Positions 24,093 through 36,316 of a DNA stretch of 64,000 nt are shown piece by piece. Position numbers and translations under genes: made by a program. Each line of letters begins with the position of its first letter. Within the stretch, counting starts at the first letter, position 1. The notes beneath the pieces were generated by a model. That model did no database searches. It saw only the letters and a list, made by a program, of their open reading frames with translations, and was not told the DNA's origin. This DNA is from Persicaria tinctoria. Taxonomy: Eukaryota; Streptophyta; Magnoliopsida; Caryophyllales; Polygonaceae. The stretch is from NCBI GenBank assembly GCA_037127255.1, contig JBANSL010000004.1, positions 13,186,967 to 13,250,966 of the forward strand. The letters are read 5' to 3'.

Positions 24093-24733
24093 CAGGCCGT
24101 TCCGTTATATTTGGAGGCATTGTGCAACTTACATATTGAGGCCTTTTTTTTTAACTAATCAATGTCGTTCCGTTCAACATGACCACTTCGAATCTTGTAG
24201 GAGACATTCTATCTTTCTAAATCCCAACATAGTGATTCCTAAAGTAGAAAGATACAAAATAATAATAATAATAAAAAAATTGATCATCAAAGAAACTAAA
24301 AAGTACTAAAACTAACAAAAGAATATAATTAGAATTTTAGATTACCTATCGAAATCCTTAAGGTTGAAGGGAAGATTGCAATGGTTGAATAACTTGAATT
24401 GAGTTCCTATATTAGGATTTTTTTTCTTTAATTTTGATGGGCTGCTTTTGTTAAAAAATGGGGCTGATGCGCTGCTTAGTAATTTGTTAAAAAATGGGGC
24501 TGATGCGCTGCTTAGTTTATTTTGAGCAAAAAGGGACTACACTCCTATCACTAGGATTTGAACTCGGCCTAATTTGGAACTCACGCTGGCCTTCTACCAA
24601 ATAAGCAACCGCAACATCTTGTCATAACCTGCAATTTACAGATATATGTATATAATATATAACGTATACGAGGCCCTTAAAATTTTGAGGCCCGTATGAT
24701 TGCACGTTTGGCACATGCCATGGGCCGGCCCTG
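24093..24733. mobile_element. hAT-type non-autonomous element inside the left copia LTR
   Basis: A 641-bp insertion with ends CAGGCCGTTCC and, reversed, CAGGGCCGGCCCATGGCATG. It is flanked by GTAAACAC (24085-24092) and ATAAACAC (24734-24741), an 8-bp duplication with one mismatch. CAGGGCCGGCCC-type termini are common in plant hAT elements. Inside is a tandem repeat of a TTGTTAAAAAATGGGGCTGA unit (about 24449-24520). No transposase is visible. Confidence 0.65.
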
Positions 24734-24868
24734 ATAAACACTATAAACTATGTCGGATGAATCATTGAAAAATCAATCATATTTTCCATCATATCACACA
24801 AGTCAAACTCTATCTTAGTATGATATCAGAGCATCGCTAAGCAACAAAAATTGCAACTTCATCTTCCT

Positions 24869-27800
24869 CCAATGGTCGACCAAAACATCTCAGAAACACT
24901 CACCAAAATACGAGCCTCCATGGCAGTTGTCTCCTTATCCGCACCTAATCCACCTTTACCAAAATTTTCAAGCCTAAACACCATTAAACTTTCACCCACG
25001 AACTTCCCGACATGGCTTCGGGAAATCACCCCCTCTCTATGATCGCAACAGCTCATAAGGTTTATTGATGTCTCATCCGCATGCCTAGCGCCCTCAGCCT
25101 CTGGGGGCAATACTGCAACAATAGAAGATTGGCAGGTGAAAGACCAATTAGAGGCGGCTATCTTGTCCGCCTCTCTCACCGAGCAGGTGATGGTGCAAAA
25201 TCTCGATTGTGATTCCTCTCGTTAGATTTGGGATCGACTTCACCGTCTTTACTCCACAAGGTATAATGCCTCGATCGTTCAAATTCGCTTACAATTGGCC
25301 AGTCTCAAGAAGGGCGACGAGATGTCTACTGATTACTTCAATCGAGCGAGGGGTTTTGTCCACGAAATAGAAGTAGCGGGACAAATAGTCAGTGATGTTG
25401 AATTTATCTCGTATGTGCTTGCTGGATCTGGCAATGATTATGATGATATGGTGACTACTCTCTATCCAAACTTCCCTCTCAGAACCCCATGATCTTCTCT
25501 CCTTTCTTCTGTTACAGGAGAACATAATCAATCGCTCAAAATCCACCGTCAGAAATCCATCTCACACCCCCCCCCCCCCAACAACACCACATCCTCCATT
25601 GGAACTCCTCCCATTCTCAACTTTATTTCTACCCGAGGAAGAGGATCATTTAGAGGAGGCAGAGGAGATGCCTCTTGAGGTCGCTGACGGGATGATCGGG
25701 GAGGTCACACTTCCTCCTCTCGAGGTGGTCGTGGCTTCCCAAACCTTCTCCGAAGCACCAGACAATCGCCTTGTTTGTCAAATCCGCGACAAACACGAGA
25801 ACACAGTCATCTGTTGTTGGCATGGAGTAGATTTGATCAAGCCAGGCAAGCTCCGCCTTCTCGCTCCTTTCAGGCCAACTTCATGAGCTCTCAATTATTC
25901 CCCGACACCGCAATCCCCCGTCATTACACACCGGACATCAGTAACATGAGGTTTGATAGACTCTCATACGAAGGCATGAAGTCAATCTCCCTAGGTGATG
26001 GATCCTCTATTCAGATTTAAAATCACAGTTTCACATTTATTTCTTCCCTTTCTTCTCATCTTTTTAGACTCTCACGTCTTCTTCATGCTCCACAACTCAC
26101 TAAAAATCTCATCTTTGTTAATTGATTTTGTTGAGACAATCGCGTCTATTTTCAGTTTCATTCTAAACATTTTCTTGTGCTCGATTATGTTTTACAGGCA
26201 CCTCTCCTCAAGGGGGACGTTGAAGGGGGGCTTTATGTTTGTCCAAGTTGCTCGTCGTCGTCATTGTCCACCACCACCACCTCTCTCAACCTGACCACCT
26301 CCACTGTCTTTTCTCTGTCGCAACCCCCTCTCTGGCACTCAAGGCTCGATCATCCTTCTTTTGATATAACCCATTTGGTGTCAACCAAATTTTCCCTAGC
26401 CGGCTCCAGCTCGAATAGATACTCACCATGTGTTTCTTGTTCATGGGCTAAGGCACACACCTTACCCTATAGGCCCAGTAACTCTAAATCATCTCATATG
26501 TTACAACTTTTGTTTGTTGATGTTTGAGGGCTAACCCAATATCAATCTATCAATGCAAACAAATATTTCATTTCTATAGTTTATGATTTCTCAAAATTTA
26601 ATTGGGTATTTTATTTTCAAGTCAAATCAAAAGTTACTCACATTATCACCAGTTATATTAAATTTATGATAAACTTCTTTGGGCAAAGTATCATTGCCAT
26701 CCAAACCGACAATGGAACGAAATTAAAACCCCTAACACCTCTCTTTCAATCCTTATGAATCACACATTATATCTCATGCCCCTATTCTCACCAACAAAAA
26801 GGAAGTGTTGAGTCTCATCACCTTCGCCTTATTGACATGGGCTTACCCTCCTCAAGTATGCCTCACTTCCTCTTCGTTTTTGGGGCTATGCTAGCTTTTC
26901 AAACTGCTTCATAACTCCAAAATTGCCTTCTCACTCCTCTCCTCAACCACAAATCTCCATACTCCATCCTCTTCAAAACCGACCCCGATTATAGATTTTT
27001 AAAAGTTTTCAGTTGTCTTTGTTTTTTGAACCTCCGACTGTTTAATAAACACAAGTTAACCTTTCGGTGTACTCCCACAATGTTTCTGGGGTATAGTCCT
27101 AGTAAAAAAGGTTACCTTTTCTTTGATTGGGTAAATGACAAATTATACACTTCTCGGGATGTATTGTTTCATAAACTTGTGTTCCTTTTTGCATCCCAAA
27201 ACACACATGTACAAGACTCTCCTCCATCGGTTGCCCCATTACCCATAATGTTCATCCCTTTTTCCTCCCACACTCATATTCCAGAGGCTCAAAATCAACC
27301 CCTACTCACTCCAAATATGACGCCTCCCACATCTCATACCCAGGACACCTCACCTTCCTTCTCTCCAACTTCAACTCCCTCCTCTATTCTTCATTCACTA
27401 GCGGTCCCCCCCGCTTCTCATCCCATGATCATTAGGTCTCAAACACATTCTCTCAAGCCAAATGTGCGCAATGATGGCACCATCTTTTGGCATCACCGCT
27501 CCCTCACAACCACCATCTCAAAGGAGCCCACATCATTCACCGAGGACGCAAAATATCCCAAGTGGCGCAATGCCATGAGCAATGAATTTCAAGCATTGTT
27601 AAACACCAAGATTTGGACTCTCATGCCCTCCTCTCAATCCACAAATACCTTGGGTGTCAAGTGAGTGTTTGGAATGAAGAGACGAAGTGATGGCTCCATT
27701 GAGCGTTGGAAAGCCCAACTGGTGGCGAAGGGATTCTACCAATTATCCTGAGTCGACTATTCCGAAACCTTTAGCCCTGTTGCTAAGCCATCAACCAAAC

Positions 27801-29003
27801 ACCTTTTACTTTCCCTTGTGACAATGCATTGTTGGACGACGAAGCAACTGGAGATCCAAAATGCCTTCTTTCATGGCTCCCTCGATGAGGACGTCTACGT
27901 GATGCAACATCCCACCTTCGTAAATCTCCCCCCATTCCTCATCATGTATGCAAACTAACTCGTTCACTTTATAGCCTTAAGCAAGCCCCTTGGGGTTGAA
28001 TATCTCGTCTTAGCGATTCCTTAATTGCTATGGGTTTTCTTTCATGCCATGTTGATACGTATCTATTCTCCTATCGCCTTGGGATTGATTGTGTCTTTGT
28101 GTTGGTGTATTTTGATGACCTCTTTTTTATTGCATCTAATCCAATCTTGGCTGTAAGGTTTGTTTCTTCCCTTTCCAATCATTTCCCAATCAAGGATTTG
28201 GATCAGCCTCCTTCTTCCTAGGCATTGAAATCACTTGGAACTCCGCTAGTTTCGACCTGTGTCAATCAAAGCATATTACTGAGCTGCTACTCAAGACTAG
28301 AATGCAGAATTCAAATCCCATATCAACTCCCCCAGCAACAAATTTCAATCCTCTTTTGCCATCCCCACCAATTGATGATGCCCCTTTTTATCGCAGCGTT
28401 GTCGGGAGTTTCCAATATCTCGGTTTCACCCGACCTAGTGTGGCTTTCGATGTTAATCATGTCTCGCAATTTATGCACGATCCCCGCCTAGTACACTGGC
28501 ATGCAGTGAATCATACCAAGCGTTATAAGTTTCGCATCTCCTCCATGCGTCGCCATGAATTGGCAACTTTCTCGGACGCTGACTGGGCAGCGATCGGACT
28601 TATCGCCAGAGAACAAGTGCCTATTGCATATTCCATGGATCCAACCTCATTTCATGGAGCTCCAAAAAGAAGTCTATCGTTGCTCGTTCATCCATTGAAG
28701 CCGAATATCGCGCCTTAGCACTTGCCACTTGTGAAACCTTGTGGACTCAATCTGTATTAGCAGCTATCAACATATCTCTTCCCACAACGCCAATACTATG
28801 GTGTGACAATCTCGGGGTCATGCATCTACCTTGCAGTTAACCCGATTCTTCATCACCAAATAACACCTCTCGTTTGACTATCACTTTATTTGTGAAAGGG
28901 TGGAAAATTCATCACTTCAAGTGGCATTCATCTCCTCCGAAGATCAGGTCTTTGACCTCCTCACAAAATGCCTGCCATATGCACCTTTTCAGCAAATATG
29001 ACC
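24869..29003 (+). pseudogene. copia gag-pol remains
   Basis: Gag remains span about 24869-25492 (FPTWLREITPSL...LQLASLKKGDEMSTDYFNRA). GAG-pre-integrase and integrase span about 26300-26900 (PLWHSRLDHPSFDI, then IQTDNGT). The post-integrase region is at about 27026-27664 (MFLGYSPSKKGYLFF). RT spans about 27660-28220 (KAQLVAKGF, then VLVYFDDLFFIAS with FDD in the catalytic position), and RNase H about 28560-28950 (FSDADWA, IEAEYRALALATCETLW). Frames change at many points and there are many stops, so no intact protein can be made. A C14 run lies at about 25566-25579. Confidence 0.85.
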
Positions 29004-29042
29004 CCATATGAGCATTCGTCTGATGGTCTCGTCGGGGAGTAT

Positions 29043-29192
29043 TGTCCTACAACCTACTTCACAACATCAGCTCACACTAGTTGGAGGCCCAGACTACATG
29101 TCCAAGGAACAAGCCCAAACACACATCTATACAGACTTAGCTAAAGACAGCAAGCAACACTTGCTCTCCACGAAATAGAGCACTATAAACAC
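29043..29192 (+). repeat. Partial right LTR of the copia element
   Basis: It matches the left LTR at 23942-24092 with scattered substitutions, from TGTCCTACAACC to ATAAACAC. Homology is not evident beyond 29192. Confidence 0.8.
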
Positions 29193-29199
29193 AAGATTG

Positions 29200-30270
29200 T
29201 TTTGCTTTCTCACAAATTTCACAATGAAAATCAGGGTTTTTTTCTTCAAAATATTCATTAAAAAATACTTATTTACTAAAATATTCACGGGTTCAAAATA
29301 TTTACAGAAATATTCATTTTTTCAGCTTTATCAGAGAAACGCGGTTTTAAACCGCGTTTCTTGTGTGAATCAGCAATGGCACTGGAGAGAATATTACAAT
29401 TTCCTATAAAAACGCGATTTGAAACTGCATGTTTACTTATTTTTTTAAAAAAAAGTTGAGACGCGGCCTAAAACCGCCGCGTTTTACCTGTCATTTCATA
29501 GGCAACCATAAGCTCAACCCCTTTCTTCCCCTCTCTCCGACCGCCCTTCTTAGTTCCTCCCTTCTGCGAGCTTCGCCCATCAGATCCGACCTCCTCCTCA
29601 AAAACCCCCATCAGCGCTCTGACCTCACTTTCCGGCCTCTTCCTTCTTCCCCTGCAAACTGTCACCCTCGACCCGCAACCCACCGATTAGCTCCGCCCTC
29701 ATCCTCCAACATCCTTCTCCTGTAAGCACCAACCTCCTCCTCCATGGCCGACCATCTGTTGCCCTTCTTCCCCGCTATCGCTGACATTCTTCCCCTCTGC
29801 GACCTCTGACCTCCCATCAGATTTGACTTCCTCCTCCTCAACTCCCATCAGCGCTTCGGGTCAAAGAGCAAGTGTGGCGGGCAAGGGAGAAGGTGGAGGT
29901 GCTCCGGCGCTTGATGTCTCCTCCTTCCTAGCTATTTCTCCTCCATCAGCCCGACCTCTCTTCCTCCTTGATATGAGACAACGCCCTGACCTCCACCGAT
30001 TTCTCCTTTCTCCTTAAAAAAAAAAATTAGAGAGACGCTGTCTCAAACTTCGTCTCTAGTATAAAAATATCCCTAATTACATATTTCATCCCGAAATAAA
30101 ATTAAAAGTAGAAACGCGGTTTCAACCCGCGTTTCTTTGCTAAATCTGACAAAAAATGAATATTTTTGTAAATAGTTTGAAAATGTGAATATTTTTTAAA
30201 ATATTTATTTTTGGGTAAATATTGTGGAAAAAAATTCAAAAATCAGTGACAGCGAAACCTTGAAAAAGGG
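29200..30270. mobile_element. Foldback/Mutator-like element with GC-rich cargo
   Basis: Degenerate inverted arms, about 29215-29375 and 30100-30262, share AT-rich text (TTCAAAATATTCAT type) and a near-palindrome with a CGCGGTTTTAAACCGCG core (29336-29360 and 30111-30135). Between them is a pyrimidine-rich GC-rich block (29515-30010) with short open frames that match nothing I recognise. The architecture resembles Mutator-like elements with captured DNA, but I could not fix its ends or find a target duplication. Its class is an inference. Confidence 0.5.
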
Positions 30271-30621
30271 AAGGATACAAGTGCTTAATAACGGAAAAAG
30301 ATGTATGGCCTAATCGGCGGTGGTGTAACTAGATAGTGGTCTTTTTTTGTGGTGCTCAAAAAGGAAAAAGTGGTAGGTGAAGTCCCTCTTGGTGCAACTA
30401 GGAAGTAAAACCCATCTCTTTTCTTTAGCAATTCCAATCATCCTCTCCGATCCCTGGCCTATTCCAAAATAATACCACAAGAAGCACAGAAGATAACAAC
30501 GCAATTAAGGTCATGAATCAACCTTTTAATAGAAATAAGGTCAGTAGATAATGTGGGAACATGAAGGACTTTAATGAGCCTTAAATCTGAATAGAAAGAT
30601 ATGTTTCCTTCTCCTATAATA
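30271..30621. other. Unassigned sequence between two elements
   Basis: It lies between the foldback element and the truncated copia gag. No recognisable coding or repeat signature is visible. Confidence 0.3.
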
Positions 30622-31764
30622 TTAGCTGCAGAACCGTTGTGCAGTCAATAGTTTCTTTGGAGTGATGCAAGGGGAATAAGTGTTAAACCCATCAGATGAA
30701 GAAGCCATGTGATTTGTGGCATATGAATCAAGTATCCAACAAGAGTTTGTGGGCTTTATAGGACCGCTTAAACGAGTTAAGGCATGTAGAACTACCTGAG
30801 ATGTGTAACGCTTGGGATGAGGAATTATCAACAGATGTTGAAGATGACTCGAGAGCCTGGATCAAGTGTTGAAGCTTAGTGATATCTTCTGATTTGAAAT
30901 TTGGAACGATTGTCTTTGAATCATTCTTATGATCCACCAAATGAGATTGAGACCGAGGCTGATCCTTGGTACCCCATTCTTGACTAGGAGGTTTACCATG
31001 TAGTTTCAAACATTTCTCCTTGGTATGCCTTGGTTTCTTGCAGTAAGTGCACCATAAATCTGCTTTGTGATCTTTTCTCTTAGAAGCAGCAATAAGGGAA
31101 ATGCTTTCAGTAGGCTTTGGTTCCAACATAACACCCCTACGACTTTCTTCAGCCCTCATCAAGAAGATAATTTCCTCAAGAGAGGGAAATTTGCTCTTGG
31201 CTAACACTTGAACTCGAATTGGGTCAAATTATGATTTGAGCCCAACCAAGAAAATATACGATCTATTTTTCTCAACAGATTTCTTGAATGCAGCAGCATC
31301 AACAATGCATTGCATCTCTCAATGGGTTTTTTTCTCAATGGAAGAATTTTCACCTTGATTCGTAGAATAGAACTTGACGGTGAGATCAAAGACAAGTGCT
31401 GCATCCTTGGCTTTAGAATAGGATATGTGCAGGAACTCCCAAATTTCCTTGGTTGTACCAAATAACATGCATGTCAGGCTAATTGATGGATGCATTGAGT
31501 CCCAAAGCCACGGCACGACAAAATCACGAAGTCTGCTACCTCCCAAGAAAAAAACTAAGCATCTATCACTGCTGGAGGAGAATCAGTGAGATGTTTGAAT
31601 TTCTCTTTGCCCCTGAGGTAGGTTTTTACAACTTGGGACCATGCAAGATAGTTCTTCTCACTAAACTTGTAGGCTGACTGAATATTCATAAGATCAGTTT
31701 TTTGAGGAGTAGAACCCTGTGAGGTAACCTCAGAATTAGATATGATGGGAGTAAAAAAAGACAT
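30622..31764 (-). pseudogene. Truncated copia gag-protease remnant
   Basis: The probable start is the ATG at 31764 (MSFFTPIISNSEVTSQG). Typical gag text follows (FSEKNYLAWSQVVKTYLRG, EIWEFLHISYSKAKD) and a single zinc knuckle CTYCKKPRHTKEKC. It ends with a protease-type segment SCWILDSYATNHMASS, where the catalytic D-S-G-A reads D-S-Y-A. Stops and frame changes occur near 31555, 31319 and 31205. The element stops after the protease, and integrase, RT and a second LTR are missing. Confidence 0.82.
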
Positions 31765-31911
31765 GATGAGAGTGAAGAAAAATAACAACAAAGGCTATGT
31801 AGCAATGAAGGCTACAAGAAAAAGGCGTAGCAATGAAGGCGACAACTTGAAAGGCAACACTGAAGGTTGTTGGAGTAAGAAAGAATTTTTCAGATGAGGT
31901 AGAATCTTAAA

Positions 31912-31923
31912 GCTCTGATACCA
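31912..31923 (-). other. Primer-binding site of the truncated copia
   Basis: The minus strand reads TGGTATCAGAGC directly after the LTR terminus. Confidence 0.85.
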
Positions 31924-32148
31924 TGTGAGTAACAAGAGGAAGAAAGATACTTTTGGTTGTATTCCAAAGGCAGGAAATCCTAGAATAAATACAGGAAAAA
32001 GAAGCTAAAAAGACATACTATTAAATGGCCTAGGAAATATACACCAATAACTAGAAAATTAAACCTAAAGCAACAGAGGCCTAACACAATTAAATACAAC
32101 ACGTACCCAACTAATTAGGTCATAATATTAAAACTAATTTATCCAACA
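31924..32148 (-). repeat. 5' LTR of the truncated copia
   Basis: On the minus strand it runs TGTTGGATAAATTAG...TTACTCACA, about 225 bp, with TG...CA ends and the primer-binding site next to it. No partner LTR was found in the window. Confidence 0.75.
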
Positions 32149-32702
32149 CAATCTTTATATGCTACCATAAAATTCTATATAAATTAATGTACATTTTACC
32201 ATTTGCTCCACATATCATTCGTCACTCACCATATGTTTACCCTTTCAATTTCAATGATCCACTTTAAATGTATTATCTTTCATATCTTCAAATGAAATTG
32301 TTGAGATATATTTCAGTTTCAAATATAGAACTTTTTGTAGCTCGATATTTATTTACGTGATATGATTTTGATGGGGTTCTAATAAAAAAAATGAATTTTC
32401 TCTTCTTCAAATATTATTCGCACGATTATAATTCAAATATGTAAAATATTATAGTCACGTAGAAGAATATATTTATCATAAGTTTACGATTCTATATAAC
32501 CTTTATTTTGATAAAAGTCATATTTAAGGTAGTGGATATATGATTAATTATATTGTTTATAAATTTAATTATATAAATGGTAAACAATTATTAATATTTC
32601 TTTTTAATTAAAAATGATAAGGCCCACATTTGACCTCCCAACATCTCAATTCAAAATTTAACTTTTGATTTATACATAGGCAAAAAAAGGGATAAAATGA
32701 AA
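32149..32702. other. AT-rich intergenic DNA
   Basis: Very AT-rich with no coding region or clear repeat structure. Confidence 0.4.
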
Positions 32703-33930
32703 ATTGATTTTTTTTTATAATTAAGGTAATGATTTGGGTGGGCCCAGACCTTACTAGACCATCATCTAAGAACATCATTGCGAATGAGTACATGTAGAAC
32801 TGAATCGGTGAGAAGATCATGTGCTGGCATTGAATAGGAGGCACGGGCAGCTCCCGAAACAAGGTGTCACTTGTCAGAGATTAGCGCGCAACTCGATTTC
32901 CCGAAAAAATGTGGTTGAAATTTACCCTATCAGATTGCTGGAGAAGGAGCAGGGTGTCGGAGATTAACAAGTCGATTTCCCACGGGTAACTCCATAGTCT
33001 ACACATACAGTTGATGATGATCAGACTGTCACCCTCAACCGTGATGTTAGTAAGTCTCATTGCTTTCACCTTGGAAACACCTTCTTTGAGGGCTAGTGCT
33101 TCTACGAAAAAAGCGGACTTGAGCCCACACTGGACACCAACACATGCTACAATCGTCCCATTGTGGTCACGTATGATAACATGCAGATGTCTCATCGGAA
33201 GGCAATTTGGATCCATCAAAATTTATTTTGAAAGATCCTTCACCTGGTTTGGTCCATCTCAAGTTTCTTCTTTTCCTAGCTGGTTTTTGCCGTTGTTTCT
33301 GGTGCTTCCGAGTTTCATCTTTGAAGTTGCTTTGGAGGTCATCCAGTTGTGTAGTTGTTGGTGTTGGTATAGTTTTCCATGTTTTGGATAGATGTAGTGT
33401 TTCAGTTATCGAAAATGCTTCAGTTTCTACTTTTCCATAGGCACCAACATCATGGCTAGTCTTCCTTTTTGATCATTGTTGAGTTTGCTGAAGATGTCAC
33501 AAATAACTGCTTTGATTTTTATATTTCTGGTATCGATATCTTGGATCACTAATATGATGTTCGAGTCTATTGCGTTCATCGTTGTATGTTGTGGTTGCAC
33601 ACTCAATGAACAAATGTTTGAGTTTTCCTCAGACTGGTTACACAACGAACAAGTAATTAAGAGGAACATCAATGTCCTTGGTTGCCAATCTAGCTAGCCT
33701 TTGTAGGGCCGGATTCCATCAAAAGCAAGCTTTTAGAGGAAATTCTTGACTTTTGAAAACGTGTCTAGGCTCCATATTCAAACAATATTGCTAGATTGTG
33801 CTATACTCTAGGGCACTTGTTGTATTGAACCAGCCAAAACCATGTCAAAATCATAGTTTCTCCACAATTTCTTGGCAACCGCTCTCTTGTAAGGACTTAG
33901 TAACCAAACCATATATGTCAAATTTGTGAG
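32703..33930 (-). mobile_element. LINE C-terminal remnant
   Basis: Read on the minus strand, LDTFSKVKNFLLKLAFDGI and CSLCNQSEENSN come from the zinc-finger region (about 33600-33770). EGSFKINFDGSKLP and an RNase H segment (FFVEALALKEGVSKVKAMRL, ITVEGDSLIIINC) follow at about 33260-32890. The minus strand ends in a TTATAAAAAAAAA tract near 32712-32720, a probable poly(A) tail. Multiple stops and frame changes are present. No target duplication was found. Confidence 0.72.
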
Positions 33931-34099
33931 TTTGACATTATACATATAAAAAAATAATACTTAACAAGGAATAGTCCCGATAGAATGTTGAGTCAGACAA
34001 TTAAATAAAGGGCGGTTTTGCAAAATAGCCACGAAAATAGGCTTATTTTGCGAAATATCCGCGTGTTGGGACATTTTTGTAAAATATCCGCAATATAAA

Positions 34100-34490
34100 C
34101 CCTTCTAAGCGCTCCTACGCGCTCTCTCCCGTCCTCTCCGCGAGCTCCTCCTTTCCCGTCCATCTTCCCGCATCTCCGGCGAGCGATTCATGAATCCGGC
34201 TCCTCCTTCCATCTTCCTCCATCTGCGTCCATCCCGGAGCAAGGGAGGCCGAGCGAGGGAGCGAGGGAGGCCGAGAGCGAGGAGCGAGCGTCTGGTCCTC
34301 GTCCAACGGCAGCGAGCGAGGGAGTCCCAATCTGAAGTCGAATTCCATCGGTGCTCCTGCTCCGGTCCAGATCTGAAGTGGCGCGGGCGAGCGAGGTCGA
34401 GCAAGGCAGAGCGGGCGAGCGAGGCGGCCGAGCGAGGCGGCGGAGCGAGCTCGAGGAAGCGCTCTTCTTCATCAACTCAAATCTGGTTGT
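34100..34490. other. GC-rich subterminal block, left arm of the MULE
   Basis: Strongly biased GC-rich DNA (GAGCGAGGGAGGCCGAGAGC type) with overlapping open frames on both strands that look like composition artefacts. It resembles a plant gene 5' leader, probably captured. Its counterpart is at 43370-43745. Confidence 0.5.
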
Positions 34491-34661
34491 AACTGTCGAT
34501 TCCTCCCTCATGGCCTTCGATTTTGTCTGTGATGTGCAAATTTTGTCTGTGATTGCCTTCTACTATTTTACTTATCAATCGATTCCTCCCTCCTGGCCTT
34601 CGATTTTGTCTGTGATGTGACAGATTTTGCTTAGAAGCGATCTTTGCTTCCGACTGTTTTT

Positions 34662-34692
34662 CTTATCAATCGATCGAAGATCGATTGATAAG
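34662..34692. repeat. Perfect short hairpin
   Basis: 14-bp arms, CTTATCAATCGATC and its exact complement, are separated by GAA. It sits just after two tandem copies of a CTCCCTC..TGGCCTTCGATTTTGTC phrase (about 34501-34618). Confidence 0.9.
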
Positions 34693-35145
34693 GAACACGA
34701 TTTTGTTTGTGATGGATTGCAATTGCTGAACGAAATCTGAAATCTTGTTGCAATTATAGATGAAAAGGTCCAAAATCCTGCAATTATGTTCATTGAAGCA
34801 TCAATACATCCTTTGTTCTTGAAAGCAAATTCCTCGATCATGTGGTTGTTTAGTAGTACTCTTTTTTTAGTTCATCAGAAGTGGCATGTATGCATAGTAG
34901 ATTGAATAATGGTCCTGTATGTAGCCCTTAACTACTCCTACATTGATTTTGAGAAGGGAATTCATTTCTTCAGTTTTAGGCAAGGGGAGTTGAGTTAATT
35001 CCTCTCTCTTCAGTTTAACATCGTCAACAACCTAGGATTTCTGACCATACTCTGAAAGAATGAGCTGTTATGCTGTGAATGTTCTCCTAATATTCTTTCT
35101 TCAGGGCCAAATGACTGTTTCGCAAATGCTGAGAACAGTCTGCTG

Positions 35146-35230
35146 CTCGAGCCTAGAGTTGCATAACTCGAGCCTAGAGTTGCACAACTCGAGCCTAGAG
35201 TTGCACAACTCGAGCCTAGAGTTGCACAAC
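35146..35230. repeat. 21-bp tandem repeat, GAGCCTAGAGTTGCACAACTC
   Basis: About four head-to-tail copies of a 21-bp unit; the first has CATAAC instead of CACAAC. The core GAGTTGCACAACTC is the reverse complement of the core GAGTTGTGCAACTC found as a variant in the array at 38955-39330. Confidence 0.9.
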
Positions 35231-35785
35231 TGTCCAGCTTTTGCATTTTTCTCCCTGTATTACTTGCTTTTTGTTTCTTATTATTCCGTTTGGTATATCT
35301 TGATTAGATTGCACATCTAAGTTCTAAAATTGCACATTCATACTAAAATTGCATTTTTTTTCCGTATCAGCACTTTTTGAGTTTTTATATCGGTGTGCTT
35401 CAAATGCACAACTCTGTGCTTCAAATGCAGTTTGGGCACATTGCATTGTCCAGGTCAAAAATCTGCAAAGGACTTCTAATTTTGTTCAGTCAAATTGGAA
35501 TGCTTGGCGTTCTTTGATTCTGCATGATGATCTATGGTATGTAGTATGCTGTGTGTAATCGGACTTGTTCGAGCTTGTGACTCACTGTTAATGATGACCA
35601 TTTGCTCTTTCTAATTGAACCTTTACTATTATGAATATTAAGGTTCTTCTTAGTTGTGTAATGAATTCAAGTAGGTGATCCTTAATTTATGGACTTAGCC
35701 AACTTCCTACTGAAATCAACCTTTTTGTTAAGCCCTATTGCACAGTGGTGGATGATCTGATCACAAGGGATCAAAATTAAGCAAT

Positions 35786-36015
35786 TTGTGCTTGTTGAAA
35801 CTCTTAATACCATTGCTTCGTTATACCCTATTGCACAGTGGTTTACTTTGGGCAGCACTTGTCAAGATAAGGAACTTCAAGAAGGTAGACTTGCTCCTCC
35901 AGATTTACCAAAATTTGAAGATCCAGTGGCACCAGTACCTGTCTCAGAGAAGAAAGAGGTACTTTTTAGTCAGTCTCTGGAAAACCATTTCTTCTCCTTC
36001 AAGAACATAACGTGA
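35786..36015 (+). other. Exon-like open segment of unknown origin in the MULE
   Basis: An open frame reads LVETLNTIASLYPIAQWFTL, then PPDLPKFEDPVAPVPVSEKK. The composition looks coding, but I do not recognise the source. It lies just upstream of the H+-ATPase fragment and may be a further captured exon. Confidence 0.3.
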
Positions 36016-36316
36016 GCACACATTGTCAAATGAGAAACTTGGTCCCATATTGCTTATTGAAGCTTTCTTGTGCAACTGGAATTCTGTCGCTGATTCTGCT
36101 GACTCTTCTGTTGCTTTACTTAGTTCAGTAGCAAGGTTCTCACCTAAACTCGTTGAATTGACAGATCTGCTTTCTTCATCAACAACTTGTAAATGACTTA
36201 TATGATGGCATTTGGTCTTTTGGGGTGTAAGTTGCATTTTACATTGGTGTTTCTACCATTTTCAGCAGCTCCACAAAAGATTCAGAATGCACAAAACTTG
36301 GGTTGGTTCGGTGCAG

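Larger units (their letters stand above)
23942..29192 (+). mobile_element. Ty1/copia element, heavily decayed
   Basis: The left LTR begins at 23942 (TGGCCTACAAACCC) and ends just before a primer-binding-like TGATATCAGAGC at 24821-24832. A partial right LTR copy (29043-29192) begins TGTCCTACAACC, preceded by the purine-rich CGTCGGGGAG. The shared LTR text includes AACATGTCCAAGGAACAAGC. The left LTR is enlarged by an inserted element (24093-24733). The right LTR match ends abruptly at 29192. Between them lie remains of gag, integrase, RT and RNase H. Confidence 0.85.

Noticed and set aside
34105..34511. Several overlapping arginine/serine-rich open frames on both strands
   Set aside because: They overlap in several frames, have biased composition and no recognisable domain. 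They come from GC-rich repeat-like DNA of the MULE arm.
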